A stretch of 60,000 nucleotides of DNA, from contig NW_019091672.1 of NCBI RefSeq assembly GCF_001949145.1, positions 65,588-125,587 on the forward strand. The letters are read 5' to 3'. Origin of the DNA: Acanthaster planci. Its lineage: Eukaryota; Echinodermata; Asteroidea; Valvatida; Acanthasteridae. The position numbers and the translations under genes are program-made. The notes under the pieces were generated by a model, which was given only the letters and a program-made list of their open reading frames with translations, was not told the origin of the DNA and did not search any database. Below, one piece after another: positions 50,601 to 60,000 of the stretch (positions within the stretch are counted from its first letter, which is position 1; the number at the start of each line of letters is the position of its first letter).

Positions 50601-51693
50601 CATGTATGTGTAAGCCTACCTCAAAAGTTTTCTTCCATACAGCACAGACTCCACCACTAGTGGAATTCACCACAATCAGTTCTTCTCCTGCTACCAAGGC
50701 AATGACAATCCCACTGGCATCACTGAATGTGAGGCTGCAAGCCCGCCTGACAAACCCTCCACAAATCTCAACAAGTTGAGACTGACCAGTGGCTACCAGA
50801 ACCAGAACTTTTCCTGATTGGGTGGTGCTGCTCTGGAAAACTTGGACACAATGGGCAATATTTGAATATTCATGAGGTATTTCTAAAAGCTCATGTGCTG
50901 TTGGTGTACTTGACACTCCTGAGCATGAGTTATTTAGCTTCACAACTGTCCATCTGTAGCCCAAGTCAAACACCATTTCTCCATGTGAATATTCATGAGT
51001 AGGGGATCTTTTTGTTCCCATGGCAACTGCATCCCCATTTATAAAACCAAACCATTTCAAAGAATTTGTGGGTTTCCAGCAGCCTCCATCTAACTTCACA
51101 ACATCGAGTTCTGTGTGGTTTAATGGTCCAAAGGATTGTGTGAAGTAAACACTTCCTTGGTGCTCCCAGCAAACTGTTGGTCCATCTTGAAGAAACAATT
51201 TGGTTGACTTCAGAGAGTAGGCCAAATGGAAATGGCAACAAAGAACAAACTTCTTTTTGCTTACTGACAGCAAAACAACTGACAATTTATACCTCTCTGA
51301 GATTACAGTCCTATCCCCAGCAGCAGAAACAAGCATGTCACGTTTTTGCCTTACTCGTTGCTCAATAACAATGCATGGAGAGTTCAAGCCCGTCCGACTA
51401 TCGGTAATTCGGGCTATTGCATGGAGTCTCATGTCTGAACCATTGCCCAATTCTAGAGTCACTTTTTCGCCGCGTGGTTCGAATTTACCACTCTCCGTCG
51501 AAAACTGAAAACTTTCCGCCAATAGCGTCGGTTTGACATGAGCGAAACTTTCCATCCTTTCCGCTTCAATCGCGTTTCCGCCGTTGTCACCTACACTGCC
51601 ATTATGAAGCAGACAAGAATCAAGCTTGGAACCCGGAAGCAATGAAATTTTTACGACGTGGCCACGAACTGAAGTATAAAAATGGCGTGACAT
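35638..51693 (-). CDS. FANCB: Fanconi anaemia group B protein homologue
   Basis: FANCB, FANCL and FAAP100 form the catalytic module of the nuclear Fanconi core complex that ubiquitinates FANCD2/FANCI at DNA crosslinks. Minus-strand exons: 51693-50620, 49095-48943, 48679-48596, 47702-47580, 46471-46302, 46145 to ~46000, ~45916-45419, 37617-37377 and 36079-35638. Phases agree except at the unresolved junction between exons 6 and 7. Matches to remembered human FANCB: DSRTGLNSPCIVIEQ (human FRTGINLPYIVIE), GVCAVWKKTFE (NACAVWKESFQ), LVDDFLLSGSEQLLLL...LTDLG (LIDDFIGSGTEQVLLL...ITDLG), AWHRILDNQWIIGIE (IWYRVIDDSLVVGV), DVATGKILL (DLSTGKYLL), and a C-terminal coiled coil (ERRKWCNSDLHLEACASDRA). About 970 aa expected (human 859). 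The donor of exon 4 could instead be 47517. The intron 37618-45418 contains an opposite-strand gene. Confidence 0.88.
36280..37060. repeat. Repeat-like segment with duplicated GGAATCCA motifs in a FANCB intron
   Basis: The motif TCATCAGAAGGAATCCA occurs near 36338-36354 and again near 36845-36861, with a variant TCATCAGGTGGAATCCA near 36903. Each is followed by similar text (GTGATAAGATTATTTCGTGAATATG and relatives), plus a run of 12 G at about 36427-36440. A minus-strand open frame at 36615-37049 encodes an internal repeat (WIPPDEIHIS / WIPSDEIMIS). It lies inside the intron before the last FANCB exon. Probably a decayed dispersed repeat. Confidence 0.45.
38560..38930 (+). mobile_element. tRNA-derived SINE
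   Basis: A perfect Pol III B box, GGTTCGATTCC, lies at 38615-38625, and an A-box-like TGGCAAGGTAG about 40 bases upstream at 38572-38582, in the spacing of a tRNA gene. The 3' part has the TTTTCCTCCCA-type body seen in many animal SINEs and ends in an AATAAATTATAATTATAATAA tail of simple repeats. No cloverleaf with a functional 3' half is present, so this is a SINE and not a tRNA gene. Located in the large FANCB intron, upstream of the nested lectin gene. Confidence 0.75.
39060..39302. repeat. Two direct ~121-bp repeats
   Basis: Units 39060-39180 and 39181-39302 share CGTGACTGCA, the block TACAATGACTCTATATCAGT and AAGAAAACGACACTCT. Both start with GTAC-rich sequence. They lie 0.2-0.45 kb upstream of the nested fibrinogen-like gene, so they may be part of its promoter region or a degenerate tandem repeat. 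Confidence 0.7.
39522..40559 (+). CDS. Secreted PAN/apple plus fibrinogen-like (FReD) lectin, intronless
   Basis: A single exon of 345 codons. The second Met (39558, [11 protein letters not shown]) gives a clean signal peptide ([16 protein letters not shown]) and is my preferred start. Residues ~43-118 form a PAN/apple-like Cys-rich domain ([10 protein letters not shown]...[16 protein letters not shown]...CELNNATR), and ~137-345 a fibrinogen-related domain: [34 protein letters not shown], the Ca-site region [32 protein letters not shown] and the terminal [10 protein letters not shown]. Such lectins bind acetylated or other glycans on microbes or cells in invertebrate immunity and adhesion. 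N-glycosylation sequons occur in the linker. It is nested on the opposite strand in the large FANCB intron. AATAAA at 41016-41021 is a candidate poly(A) signal. The family is huge, so no symbol is given. Confidence 0.93.
   Translation: [345 protein letters not shown]
40755..40922. mobile_element. Short palindromic MITE
   Basis: Two ~74-bp arms in inverted orientation (about 40757-40830 and 40848-40920), beginning with TTTCACAATAGTGCGCCACC and sharing AACGCGTTGGCCAATCACAA. A small centre holds GGGTCGAC. A partial relative lies at 9495-9575. It is located ~200 bp after the fibrinogen-like gene and could add a hairpin to its 3' UTR. Confidence 0.85.
43878..44120. mobile_element. Foldback element with 90-bp near-perfect arms
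   Basis: Arms 43878-43967 and 44031-44120 are inverted copies with very few differences (start GCAGACTTTTGCATAGAACC), separated by a 63-bp loop. The inner end of each arm is itself palindromic (GGTCTTAAACATGTGTTTAAGACC in one arm). No coding capacity. The near-perfect arms suggest recent insertion or ongoing gene conversion. It lies in the large FANCB intron. Confidence 0.88.
44440..44560. repeat. Degenerate relative of the foldback element at 43.9 kb
   Basis: The text GGGAATAAATACATG...GTGCTTGACCAGTCTTAAA, then GAGAATGGATG and GGGCATTA, resembles the arm end and loop of the 43878-44120 element (GAATAAATATATGTGCTTAGCCGGTCTTAAA, GAGAATGGAGG, GGGCATTATC). Two further GGGCATTATCA segments occur near 44719 and 44740. 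Arms are no longer recognisable as inverted repeats. Confidence 0.5.
44959..45135. repeat. 30-bp minisatellite
   Basis: Five full 30-bp units in exact register from 44971 to 45120 (CAGCCATACCAAGGAAAGCC followed by ATGGCCAAAG), with partial units on both sides. Because 30 is a multiple of three, open frames run through on both strands (PKQPYQGKPW on plus, LGMAALAMAF on minus). There is no other evidence that it is coding. It lies ~300 bp from a FANCB splice donor inside the large intron. Confidence 0.95.
47823..48515. mobile_element. Foldback DNA element with ~220-bp inverted repeats
   Basis: The left arm (about 47823-48044) begins AAGTGAGACAGGTTTGCGGT and the right arm (about 48282-48515) ends with its complement; they share long blocks, including GGATCCTGGA and CAGCTGGGGTAGG, with scattered differences and short indels. 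The ~240-bp centre includes a plus-strand frame reading SRRVREAMEIYEHN. The element sits in the FANCB intron 47703-48595 and fills most of it. Confidence 0.85.
49777..50280. mobile_element. CAGGCC-ended non-autonomous element in FANCB intron 1
   Basis: Left end CAGGCCTCGAAATAGTACTAGCC; the right end is the inverted relative, closing with TAGTGCAAGGCCTG-like sequence. GCCCAGTGGGCTAGT blocks recur just inside both ends. Flanks share CATGTAC on either side (an imperfect 8-bp duplication, ambiguous because the DNA here is rich in ACATGTAC). No transposase found. Confidence 0.6.
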
Positions 51694-52485
51694 ATTGCTG
51701 GAACTACCAACGGTGCATAAGCATGTCGTGTGCGATCAAAAATACACAACAAAGCAGTTGAAGTTGACAGATGAAAGCAAACAGTACAGTTCGCTTGCTG
51801 CTTTCCAAAATTCCCGGCAACTGTCTTGTGCCACAGACGTCAAACGGTGGTCCTATATAGCGCCCTCTGTTGAATGGTATTGTCAAGCATTCACAGCTTT
51901 TGCTCGTACGGTTCGGCCGTTCCCTTTTTCACACAATTTTGGAACGGAAGTAAATATGTTGAAAAGCATTGTGGGTTAACTTGTCAACGCATGTTAGTGC
52001 GCGCTTGTCACGTATGCGCACACGGAAGTCGCCTTCAGTACATTGTTATCCAATGAGAACTCGAAGAAATACTGGTTTGGTCCTGCAGAAATTAGCCAAT
52101 CCCTGTCTGGTAGTATCTTTGCTCCCTGCTATGACTAAATATTTCTTGAAAAGATTTCCCCTGAATAGAAATTGCACAACAATTTCAAACCTTAAATTTA
52201 ACTTCTATTAAGTTTCTTTGAAGGAATGAATCTTTTTGCTTTTAATGTAATTCAGAAAGAAAAAAAACATGTAATTTACGTACGCCTATATATACATGTA
52301 TGAAGAGGAAGGATTGTATGAAAAGAGTTGAAAGGTTGAAGGTCAATATGCCTGTTGTGTGATACTGAAGATTGTGACAAATGCGGCTGACAAATGAACC
52401 ACTTTTAACTCGTGTTTAAAATAGATCGGTTGATTTCGACTTGCGTTTTTAATCCCAGCGACGAAACCAATAAAGTTCCACCAAA
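51694..52485. promoter_or_regulatory. Putative bidirectional promoter of FANCB and MOSPD2
   Basis: The 792 bases between the divergent start codons have no other gene. Two ACGGAAGT motifs (51944-51951 and 52022-52029) match the ETS-factor consensus frequently found in animal bidirectional promoters. A CpG-containing stretch (GTGCGCGCTTGTCACGTATGCGCACACGG region, about 51994-52026) lies between or next to them. No TATA box is evident. Promoter role is inference. Confidence 0.55.
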
Positions 52486-55400
52486 ATGCCACCACCAAGG
52501 CCTCTCGTAAGTAACGAGAACAATTGTTTGTCAGCTCAATCCAACCAAAGCCCATCCATGATGACAATGACGTACATGTACATGTATGCCCTATGCATGT
52601 AGCACTAGCAGCAGGTTACTGGTTAGGCAAGTTTACGGTACTATACTGCCACTGCAGCAAATAAATACGCGCCGATAGAAAAATGTTCAAAATAGATCCA
52701 CAGGCTGGGGCTTTTTGTGAAAGAAATAACCTGAATTAGAAATTACTAGTCCCGAATTTGTGATTTATAGAAAGATCTTTATACTAATCCCTCATGCATG
52801 TCATATTCATAGCATGTCTCATTGAAAAGCCCTGAGGGATCACAAAATATTAATGAGCTTGCATGCAGAAATCCAACAATTTAGTGGAATGCACCCCTAG
52901 GCCCTAGCCCAGTGGACATCATCTACATTGCATCGCGACTAAGTGCAAATGAAGACAATGTCCAACCTGGGCTAATCTATTCAAGCTATTATTAATATTA
53001 ACATTAGGCCCAATGTTATTCGTTTTCTTTGTCTGTGCTTTCACGGGTGGGGTTTCCCCGGAAGATGTCATTTATTTTGTTCCTTCCAACCCATGAAAAT
53101 AATGAACATTTTCTCTACTTTTATTTCCTTACCGGGTTAGACCTGCTTAGTAAGTCTACTTCTGGAATTGAAAGTAGACTTATCTGTAAATATGGGCCAT
53201 TCAAGTTGGTAAAAATGAGGTCAAGAAAGTATGGCATGATTGGTTAATCTCTGCACAATCTTTCAATTTTGCTGTATGATCTGTTGATAATTTCACCTAT
53301 GAACAAGTGCTTTATCTTTATAATTCATGATGACAGATTTCCATCATGGAATACAAGATGCACTGAAATGACTGACAATACAACATTATTGTGAGATGTG
53401 GATGATGATGCCTATTTGCATTCTCCAGTCAACTTTCTGAAATTCTGAGAGTGGGTTACACTGGCTTGATCATTGAACACGTTGTGCTGTGAGGGACCAA
53501 AAAAAGTTTTCCACATCAATGTTCGTCCGGTTCCATGCTCACATTGTCACTGTGAAATGTGAATGCATGGTCATGATGAGATGGAATAGGTCTTAGTCTG
53601 TATTGTGGGATTCCATTTTAAAACAATAAAAGGAATAATAAGCTCAACTCCAATCGCAACCAAGTTAAATGCTGAAATGGTTCACAGTGCATAACTTGAT
53701 CTTTCAATGATGTCCCTCTCATTTCCGTACTTCTCGTCCCTTTGGATTCAAATTACTTGCTTTGCTATGCTACTCTTTCAGTTATTGGCCATGTATTCCA
53801 TGTTTTAATGAGATCAATTTTGGTGTTTTCTGTTTCACAGCTTGATGTGGATATGGTAGCTCGTTTCAGAACAGAATTCTTAGAACAGTACACTGAAGGT
53901 TTGTTCAGCTGTGGGCAATCTAGAAATTTGACTTCAAGGGCTAAATATTGTACTTATTTACGCTTGCAAAAAATATGCCAAGTAATGACACATGGAGAAG
54001 AGAGTTATATGAACTTGAATTCAGCTTGCACATGTACAACCAAAATCAGTTTGGATCAACTCAAGATGCTCTTAATAAAATTTTATGCAATTGATTCAGT
54101 GTATGTACATCAGTCTGAACAGGTGTAAGGGACAGTGCATTAAGGTGCACACTAAACTCTGAATATGCAAATTAATGCTCAAATCTCTGTCTTGAAAGAG
54201 ATGGTATATCTTTATGCTTTATCCATTTTACATACAATGTTTAAGATCATTTTGAAATATTTGATGATGTGTCATTAAATCCATTTGCCCAGCTTGTGCA
54301 TATTTGGATGCATTATATGGGTAGAAATAGTTTTAATCAGTAGTTGTTTTGACCACGGTTGATTTTACCCCAAAAGTGGGCTGGACATCATTTTGCATGC
54401 ACTTTAGCTTGAGTCCTTCTGGGTTTGGTAGAAAATGCAGACTCATCTCGACTCATATTCTGTGAAGTAACAGTCATTCGCAAACAGAGATTTTGATTTA
54501 GTTCTCTTCCCTTTTTGGAATCATCAAGATGGGCACAATGAGGCCTACGATCCCAGGGATGTTGAGAAGCTCCGCACCAGCGACAAGTATGTCCACAAAT
54601 TCCTGATGATTGCCAAGATGGACTTCAAGCTCACAGGAGAAAAGGTCAACACAGTATTCAAGTGGAGAAAACAGTTTGGACTGAACGGTAAGTTCCCTAG
54701 GGCTTGAAAGAAATGCTGATGGTAGTCATAGTGTTTGAGATTTGCGAGGGAAGGTTACTGTCAACAGGATTTCCTGGAGTTCATAACAGTGCAAATTTAG
54801 GAAGTCCAAATAACTACAAATATTTACGTAGTAGGCTTTGGCCTGAACCTTGGATACTGAGTGGTTTATTGACATTGCAAGTGTACAGCCCAAGTAAATA
54901 AATCCTTAGAATTTTACTGTCATTTTACTGTGCGTACAAGTAGTCGCCTGAGTGTTTTGTAATTTTTTCCTAATGTTTAAAGTGATGTTTAGTCCAAATA
55001 TCTTGAGTGCCTCCATTTCCACCCAACAAATATAGGCAGTGACCCAACACAGACAATTTCTAATCTGAATCTGAGTCGGCAAGTTACAATGGAAAGATGC
55101 GGACAAATGCAGTGGTGAGGTTCCTGAACGTCCCACAGATCCTATGGTTGCCAAAGCACTTTGTCGGCAATAGTAGAAGTATAAACAGACTCTAGCTTTA
55201 CAGGGCCTCTACCATTGACAGAGGTCTGCCTGTTGTGATCTGATGATGTGCCCAGATTTGTTTCTGTACGCCCTGATGACCAGTTCCATCTGCCACTCAG
55301 TGACTGACATTAAGTGAATGCTTATGGTAATGCATAAGTTGGTGCAAACTGACTGTGAACTACACGTACATGTATGTGAATGTCTTATTGAGCTAACCTC

Positions 55401-58400
55401 AATAAGACTGAAAGGATGCTGGCAGATGTTAGTAAGCTCCCCCCCCCGCTGCCCAGGTAAACCTGTTCTTTTTATGGAATGACCCTAAAGTTTTATTGCA
55501 ATCTTAGAACATTCTAATTTTCATGTTCATATTTCCTTTTTTGTTTTGCAGATTTAACCTTTGACAGTTTTGATGAAGAGGTGCTGAGTTATGGTGCGTT
55601 TTATGCCCACAACAAGTGCAAGATTGGCAGACGAATAGGTATGGATAAAACAGTGTTTGATTACCAAAATGAACACCTGCGCATACCTCATTAACATTCC
55701 ACTCAACACCGTGATTATTGAGCAATTATTTGAGAATGGATTTGGATCTACTTTTGTGATACATCGTGATTTGAAAGTATCCTGCTCCTCCAGTATTTAA
55801 AGTAATCAACCATAATAAGGGGTCAAATCTATCAAAGCACACTGTGTAGTCTCACTTCAGTCCCTTGTCCCTTGGTTCATGTAAAGATGATAGCACATGG
55901 CCATCTGCCCTCCCTGCCTGGAATTCACAACTCTTTTTTAAAATTGTTCTTTTCTAAGTGTGGTTCAGAACATGCATGCACAGGAAGGACTCATCCAAGG
56001 CCTATGCAGTGAAACAGTACATCGCCTTCTGGCTGAACAAGATGGAGAGTGAGGCAATGGGAGAAGATGTAGTGATACTGATGGATATGACCAATGCTGG
56101 AATGGCTAACATGGTAGGTCCGGCTATGAACACGACAACCTGTAGATGACTAGAGCATGGTTAAAATGCTGATCCCAAAGCAGTAATTCTTATCAGAACC
56201 ACATTTCTTCACAAAAGAGAATATTCATACATGGCTTCACATCTTATTTTTGCCAAGAGTTAGATATTTAAATTTCAGTTGATCAGCCTAGGAAAAAAGG
56301 GACACTTACCATTGATATCCTGGTTGGAAATTTAAAATAAATTTAAAATAATCAAATTAGTCTGAGACTTATGTGAATTATGCCATCATTTAAACAGAAT
56401 TATTGTATAATTATAAACTAGTTAAATAAGTATTTTAATTATTATATTAAAATATAAATTAACATTAAGTATTGTACGGATGATAATTTGTATCGAATTC
56501 CAAAACATTGTAATGGGAGAGATCCTTTTGTGTCAGTGTAACCAATCTTCATCTTCATCATTTGTATCGAATTCCAAACCATTTTCATGGGAGAGATCCT
56601 TTTGTGTCAGTGTAACCAATCTTCATCTTTGTCTTTCAGGATATGGACGTGGTTAAATTCATGATTACTTGCTTTGAGTTGTACTTCCCTGCGCTTGTCG
56701 GTAAGATGCTTTGTAACACCTGCCACACTTTTGTATAATCCTGACTCATAATGTTTTGAAAAATGCCCCCTCTCCCAAATAGATCTTTCAGAATTAATAC
56801 GTTCTTCATACATCAACAGAAGTCATCATGGAATAATTCAACAATATCTTTCCTCTAAATGATAGGAAAGTTCTCTCTCTACAATTTCTAACTTATTTTA
56901 AACATTGATTTTTCTGGTTTTAGGAATTATGCTGGTCTACGATATGCATTGGGTTCTAAATGGTAAGTGTGCATCATTTCATTCATTAAAAAGGTATTTT
57001 TGGTAAAATTCATTTTGGTAGAACCAGTGATCTTAGAAATTTACACAACCTCCATTCATTTGTCTCACAGGACTTTTCTGAACCTAACACATGTAATTCT
57101 TTTATACTTGCATACAAAAGTTGAAATAAAAGCCTGTTTTTTCCTAGCAATTTGGAAGGTCATTGAGAAACTGCTGTCACAGGAATCAAGAGAACACATC
57201 AAGTTCGTCAGAGGGCCCGCTATCCATGACTTCATCACACCAGAACAACTTCCACTGTACATGGGAGGCACGGTATGTTATGATCCCCTCAACTTTTTTA
57301 GCAACCCTGTGTATGGCACTTTGCCCAGAGGATTTCCATAATGAGGGCCGATTTGTGGAAGTTTTTTAGGAATCAAATTGTGCACATAACTGTGGTGTTG
57401 TTTGTGCTGTCTTTAGGTCATTTGACAACAGTTGTATTGTAGTAACCAAAGAAAGACTCCATCAAGTAGTGTATTAATATTAACCTCCTGAGGTGATCAG
57501 TGAAACATTCTGTATGTGCATACGGTACCAGTCATTGTGTGTATAATACTTTGGTAATGATGGGTAGAGTGCTTTGGCTGTCATCGGTATGTTTTTTTTA
57601 CACTGCAAAGGAAGATTTCAAAAGGGCGAATGCCATGTGACTAGCTCGTGGCCAATCAGGATGCGGAATCTGTGTGTGAGGTGTAATCATTAGTTCCAGA
57701 CATGAGTGAGTGGGCATTACTGGTTGAAATTAGTGATCTTTTTCTGACAGGACACTTGGGAATGGGCGTGGCCTCTCCCTGAAGAGGAGAAAGAAGTCCT
57801 GTATGAGATGGAAGACAGGGACCTCCAGAATGAGAGCCTATTCTCAATCCCTAATGGGGATGTGTCACGGATAGAGGACAAGACCCCAGAGCCCTCACCC
57901 CCCAGCTCCCCCAGCCAGAAGCCCAAGAGGGTTCACTTTGCTCCAGAGACCCCCAAGCAACAGCTGGGCATGGCAGGCGAGGTTGATGCTCTAACCAAAA
58001 GACAAATGGTTAGCTTATTCTGTTATTAAAAATGTATATGTTGGGCATCTGTGTATGACCTGCTTGATACATGCAATCGGTCAACCTTTTATAAATTTTC
58101 TAACTGCACTTTGTTGTGTTTAAACATTCTTCCACAACTGTGATTTAGAAAGGGAAGGTGATTGGTTGACAGCAGGATTATCAACAAATCATGCAGTAAA
58201 ATCGACTGATTGTACACAGATCAACTGATCGTATAGATCAACCGATAGCAACCAACATGTATTAACAGGGTTTTCTATAAGCCTTCTGTTTTATGTTCAG
58301 GACAGTTTGGCATAAACCTTAAACATAAATGTTGTGAAGTTTTGTTTACATGTGTACTGGCCTGTAGTGATGTTTTGGGACATGAACTGTCAGGCCCCAA

Positions 58401-59654
58401 CAGGAAAGCAAGCATTTAAACAAAGTGCGACCAGTATGGTTAAGGTCCTTTGAATGCAGAGATTTGATGAAAAGTTTGCATTTTGTTTGGGAGTGGTTGT
58501 CTGGACTGGAGACTTTTCCACAATAAACAAAACTTTCTAAGATTAAATGCAGAAAATTAGAAAAGACTGATTTTCTGCTCGTTTTACTCAAGCATGAGAA
58601 TTTGTTCTACCTGACACAATATGAAATTACAGTTCAGTAGAAACGGTATCAAATCCATGGTAAAGAAATTTGATCATTCAATTCAAAATTACTCAAAACA
58701 GTTCATTAACCCTAACCCTCCTCCATCCTCCAACAGGTGAAGGATTGAGGAGGGTTAGGGTTAATGGATCGCTTTTTCCATGGCATGTGAACAAAATATA
58801 TTTCTTTATTATTCAGTTGAAGAAACACTTACTTAGTTTGTGGTACATGGTTGTGGCTTTATTTGGAATAATGTTCCTCTCTTTTAAACAGTTTTGTTTA
58901 TTACACATAGTCTTGTCTAATATTCAAGTTTCTGCTGTATTATTCATCATGCTGTTGTTTGTTTTGTTCATGTAAAGTTGAGGAGAACGTCTAAGAAACA
59001 GAAATTGAATATTCACAAGGGTCCTCTCCTGACAATCAGGTGAGTTACACAGTAAATGAACTATAACTGGAATAGTCTGCAAGTAAAGAGGAACATCTGT
59101 AACTGCTTACTTACCTGAGTCACTCGGCATGCTTTTCGTCCAGATGTCACGAATCTGCCAAGATCTAGTGTAAAATACTTCGCAAAGTCTTTGTTCCTTG
59201 ATATATAGCAAGCCCTGTGGAAAGTAATGGAGGCTGGTGGCAGTGGTGAATCTATCACAGCCATGCCAAAATATGCAGGATTTTGGTGGATTTGGCAGGA
59301 TTTTGATGGATTTGGCAGTGTTAGGTTGATCAGGGATTTTGATAACTATGCACGGGCTCTCATTTACTGCCTATATGCAATCTTGAATTTAGCTGGTGAA
59401 GTGGTTTGACTCTGCTACGTATTAAAGTGGTGTGTATTTTTATTTTCGACCGGATTTTCCAATTCAGAGAACTCAGGTTCATATTCATACATGTAAGTGC
59501 TTTGTGATATCTCAATTCAGAACATTCCAATTGATTCTTACTTTATAGACCAGGCACGGAACTGACGTTTGAAGAGCCCTCGGAACCCTCTGACTTTGAA
59601 CCTTCCCAACTCATGAGTCTAACCAACACCACTAGACATAGAGTAGCATACAAG
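52486..59654 (+). CDS. MOSPD2: Motile sperm domain-containing protein 2 homologue, 3' end missing
   Basis: MOSPD2 is an ER membrane tether: a CRAL-TRIO lipid-binding domain, then an MSP domain that binds FFAT motifs, then a C-terminal anchor. Exons: 52486-52506, 53841-53898, 54529-54687, 55552-55638, 55959-56113, 56640-56700, 56924-56962, 57148-57272, 57751-58008, 58978-59039 and 59549-59654. All phases agree, giving 377 residues so far. Landmarks: YDPRDVEKLRTSDKYVHKFL, NTVFKWRKQFGLN, QYIAFWLNKMESEAMGEDVV, DMDVVKFMITCFELYFPAL, EQLPLYMGGT, a Ser/Pro-rich linker (EPSPPSSPSQKPKR), and the start of MSP (HKGPLLTIRPGTELTFEEP...LTNTTRHRVAYK). The rest of MSP and the membrane anchor lie beyond the window. 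The first coding exon is tiny (MPPPRPL) and less certain. Divergent from FANCB. Confidence 0.92.
56487..56634. repeat. Tandem duplication of 74 bp at an intron end
   Basis: Units 56487-56560 and 56561-56634 both start TTTGTATCGAATTCCAAA and share a long identical block ending in CCAATCTTCATCTT, with few differences. The second unit runs into the polypyrimidine tract and acceptor (gtctttcag) of the MOSPD2 exon at 56640, so the splice-site region was partly duplicated. Confidence 0.9.
58704..58766. repeat. Short hairpin with telomere-like CCCTAACCCT arms
   Basis: Arms 58704-58729 (CATTAACCCTAACCCTCCTC...) and 58741-58766 (the complement, one mismatch) surround an 11-base loop. Only about one and a half TTAGGG-like units are present, so this is a small MITE-like hairpin and not a telomere tract. 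It sits in a MOSPD2 intron. Confidence 0.85.
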
Positions 59655-60000
59655 GTAACGCAGATATACATGGACATAGATCATCCTTGGGTACAGTCCT
59701 GACAGGTTAGACCACTGGCTTGAATTGATGAATTTGAAACCATATGGCCGTGTTCAGTTACGAGTGATAAAAGACAGATACAAACTAGGATTTGCCGTAC
59801 ATAGTTGGAATTCCTTTCTGCCAAACAAAACAAAGTTTACTCCTGATCAAAGTGAAACCTCATGTTGGGCGTTGGCATTTATCCTGTTTGAGAGGACTCT
59901 TGAGTGAAATACCTCAAAAGATTGCATCTGCTACTAAAATGGATTGTTAGCAAGTTGTGAAATATAAACTGAATATACATTACTGGGAGGAGGAAGACCA
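59655..60000 (+). other. MOSPD2 intron at the right edge
   Basis: The donor after 59654 (gtaacg) opens an intron. No further exon continuing the MSP domain is visible before the window ends. Confidence 0.7.

Noticed and set aside
58704-58766. Telomere-like TTAGGG repeats
   Set aside because: Fewer than two units per arm in a short hairpin, inside a gene intron; not a telomeric tract.
1-60000. CRISPR arrays, operons, bacterial promoters or phage genes
   Set aside because: The split genes, splice signals and gene content are those of an animal; none of these features is seen.

Overview
The window is animal nuclear DNA. Genes are split by GT-AG introns of a few hundred to a few thousand bases, exon edges can be followed in phase, and the intergenic DNA is AT-rich with many short ACATGTACATGTA runs and small DNA transposons. 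The protein set (FANCB, MOSPD2, PFAS, a PAN plus fibrinogen-like lectin, a DUF229 sulfatase-like protein, PY-motif membrane microproteins) fits a marine invertebrate. An invertebrate deuterostome (amphioxus, echinoderm, hemichordate) or a cnidarian are the main options, and I cannot decide between them from sequence alone.

Layout. 0.6-1.0 kb: last exon of a plus-strand single-pass membrane protein with a PPPY tail. 3.3-8.6 kb: three minus-strand paralogues encoding ~120-aa membrane proteins that all end in a PPPxYED tail. 11.8-15.8 kb: minus-strand, four-exon DUF229 sulfatase-like type II membrane protein (739 aa, all introns phase 0). 17.2-17.5 kb: CpG-rich stretch with a CACGTG E-box, probably the PFAS promoter. 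18.2-33.3 kb: complete plus-strand PFAS (FGAM synthase, de novo purine synthesis) in 24 coding exons that join in frame to 1364 aa. 35.6-51.7 kb: minus-strand FANCB (Fanconi anaemia core complex), convergent with PFAS. A 7.8-kb FANCB intron holds an intronless plus-strand gene for a secreted PAN-fibrinogen protein. 52.5-60 kb: plus-strand MOSPD2 (CRAL-TRIO plus MSP domain), running off the right edge.

FANCB and MOSPD2 lie head to head with about 0.8 kb between their start codons. The same pair has the same arrangement on the human X chromosome, so this looks like an ancient linkage around a shared promoter, which here carries two ACGGAAGT ETS-type motifs.

The introns are rich in non-autonomous DNA elements. 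Two in PFAS introns have clear 8-bp target duplications (hAT type). Four elements lie in FANCB introns: two long foldback elements, a short palindromic MITE whose relative lies at 9.5 kb, and a CAGGCC-ended element. The large FANCB intron also holds a tRNA-derived SINE and a 30-bp minisatellite. I saw no tRNA or rRNA gene, CRISPR array or viral gene. All gene names rest on reading motifs and remembered family members, with no database search.
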